From Campylobacterota bacterium (GTDB lineage: Bacteria; Campylobacterota; Campylobacteria; Campylobacterales; Sulfurovaceae), in assembly GCA_003646525.1 (NCBI GenBank), contig QMKU01000086.1, forward strand, positions 1 through 6,214: DNA of 6,214 nucleotides, in the 5' to 3' direction. Below the pieces are notes generated by a model, which had not been told where the DNA came from, ran no database searches, and worked only from the letters and a program-made list of their open reading frames with translations. Each line of letters begins with the position of its first letter. The first letter of the stretch is position 1. The position numbers and the translations under genes were made by a program. This document shows positions 5,282-6,214 of this stretch, in pieces.

Positions 5282-6088
5282 GTGCGAATAGGCTTCATGG
5301 GGGACATTGTCGGCAAGCCAGGGCGTTTGATGATCGGCAAACATTTAACCCGTTTGCAGCAAGAGCATTTCATAGATTTTACAATTGCAAATTATGAAAA
5401 TGCCAGTCATGGATTTGGCTTGACAGAAAAGAATTGTAAAGAGTTGTTGAGCTACGGTATTGATATGATGAGTGGTGGTAATCATAGCTTTGATAAAAAA
5501 GAGATTTTGACAATTTTTGACACTTATCCTCTGATTCGACCAGCTAATTATCCCTCAGATACTCCAGGAGAAGGTCTTTTTCAGACGACACTGTTGGGTA
5601 AAAACTTGGCAGTCATTAACCTCATGGGTCACTATACGATGCCAATGGTAGATAATCCTTTCACCAAAATCATAGAGATGATTGAGAAGTTGGAGGCAGA
5701 AGGTATTTGTCATATCGTGATCGATATGCATGCAGAAGCAAGCAGTGAAAAGCAAGCACTCTTCCACCTCCTCAAAACCCGTGTAAGTGCTATACTAGGG
5801 ACACATACACATGTAGGAACGGATGATTTTCAAATTGTAAACGGTACGGCTTACATGAGTGATATTGGACTCATAGGATGTCGTGACAATGTAATAGGAA
5901 TGGATAAAGAAGTGCCTATAAAACAATTTTTGACAGGTTTAAAAGGGCATTTTGACATTCCTAGAAAATGTAAAAAGATTTTGCAGATAGCTGTAATGCA
6001 AATCAGTGAGGGAAAATGCAGTGAGGCATATAAGTTAAAAATATTTGATGATAACAGAGTGATTAAAACTGAGGCGTGGCTCGATTAG
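5282..6088 (+). CDS. YmdB-family metallophosphoesterase (TIGR00282-type)
   Basis: A 268-residue soluble protein with the full dinuclear metal site of the YmdB/DR1281 phosphodiesterase family. Visible motifs are GDIVGKPGR (7-15, Asp8), ANYENASHG (36-44, Glu39 and Asn40), SGGNHSFDKKE (64-74, Asn67 and His68), RPANYP (86-91), DMHAEASSEK (148-157, His150), GTHTHVGTDD (173-182, His175 and His177) and YMSDIGLIG (191-199). These positions match the numbering I recall for Bacillus subtilis YmdB, which hydrolyses 2',3'-cyclic nucleotides and affects biofilm and motility. The usual family form NGEN is NYEN here. The GTG start at 5282 is four bases after the fabH stop and has no Shine-Dalgarno, so coupling with fabH is likely. 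The physiological substrate in this lineage is unknown. Do not confuse it with Escherichia coli YmdB, an unrelated macrodomain protein. Confidence 0.92.
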   Translation: MRIGFMGDIVGKPGRLMIGKHLTRLQQEHFIDFTIANYENASHGFGLTEKNCKELLSYGIDMMSGGNHSFDKKEILTIFDTYPLIRPANYPSDTPGEGLFQTTLLGKNLAVINLMGHYTMPMVDNPFTKIIEMIEKLEAEGICHIVIDMHAEASSEKQALFHLLKTRVSAILGTHTHVGTDDFQIVNGTAYMSDIGLIGCRDNVIGMDKEVPIKQFLTGLKGHFDIPRKCKKILQIAVMQISEGKCSEAYKLKIFDDNRVIKTEAWLD

Positions 6089-6090
6089 AT

Positions 6091-6214
6091 TTAAGCAGCG
6101 GTTACTTTGTAGTAATTGTCATTTGCTATATAAGTATTTATAAATTTTTGCTTTAAAATACCGTTTTGTGGTATGTTTTTAGGCTGTTTTACTTCTTGTG
6201 CTAAAGCTATTTTA
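6091..6214 (-). CDS. C-terminal end of an unidentified convergent gene (partial)
   Basis: On the minus strand a frame stays open from the window edge for 40 codons and stops with TAA (plus-strand 6093-6091). The residues end in KQKFINTYIANDNYYKVTAA, and the segment is rich in Lys, Asn and Gln. The stop lies two bases from the stop of the phosphoesterase gene, a tail-to-tail arrangement with no terminator hairpin between. I do not recognise the protein. The region is AT-rich, where a stop-free run of this length is suggestive but not proof. The plus strand here has stops in the overlapping frames and no start with a ribosome binding site. Confidence 0.45.
   Translation of the reverse strand, partial: KIALAQEVKQPKNIPQNGILKQKFINTYIANDNYYKVTAA

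Overview
The window is an ordinary-looking stretch of a bacterial core chromosome, most likely from the Campylobacterota (Epsilonproteobacteria). The gene order metK – ferredoxin – ndk – DUF177 – rpmF – plsX – fabH fits that group. From memory, Helicobacter pylori has metK-ndk-(DUF177)-rpmF-plsX-fabH and Campylobacter jejuni has fdxA-ndk-(DUF177)-rpmF-plsX-fabH. This window carries both metK and fdxA, so it looks like a union of the two arrangements. Promoter-like sequences of the type TTTNGCTANAAT, without an obvious -35 box, and a base composition that is not extremely AT-rich suggest a free-living, Sulfurovum-like member. The genus is inference.

Layout: 1-142 is the 3' end of a gene that resembles dxs. 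143-310 is non-coding and holds a nested inverted repeat. 311-1468 is metK. 1540-1815 is a 2[4Fe-4S] ferredoxin with its own promoter. 1973-2386 is ndk with its own promoter. 2398-2772 (DUF177), 2828-2980 (rpmF, 50 codons) and 2980-3993 (plsX) are tightly packed. 3994-4254 is a 261-base gap with REP-like hairpins, two of them mutually exclusive, and a promoter for fabH. 4255-5277 is fabH and 5282-6088 is a YmdB-type metallophosphoesterase only four bases further on. At 6091 a convergent reading frame on the minus strand begins (its stop codon) and runs off the window edge.

The genes serve central functions: isoprenoid precursor synthesis (dxs), S-adenosylmethionine supply (metK), low-potential electron transfer (ferredoxin), nucleotide balance (ndk), ribosome components (DUF177, rpmF) and the start of phospholipid and fatty-acid synthesis (plsX, fabH). 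The pairing of ribosomal L32 with plsX/fabH is a widespread bacterial arrangement linking ribosome and membrane synthesis.

I did not find a novel defence, mobile or biosynthetic system. The unusual material is in the non-coding gaps: the nested inverted repeat across the dxs stop codon, and the hairpin cluster that separates plsX from fabH. Several internal genes (DUF177, plsX, ymdB-like) lack a Shine-Dalgarno sequence and sit at or within a few bases of the upstream stop, which suggests translational coupling.
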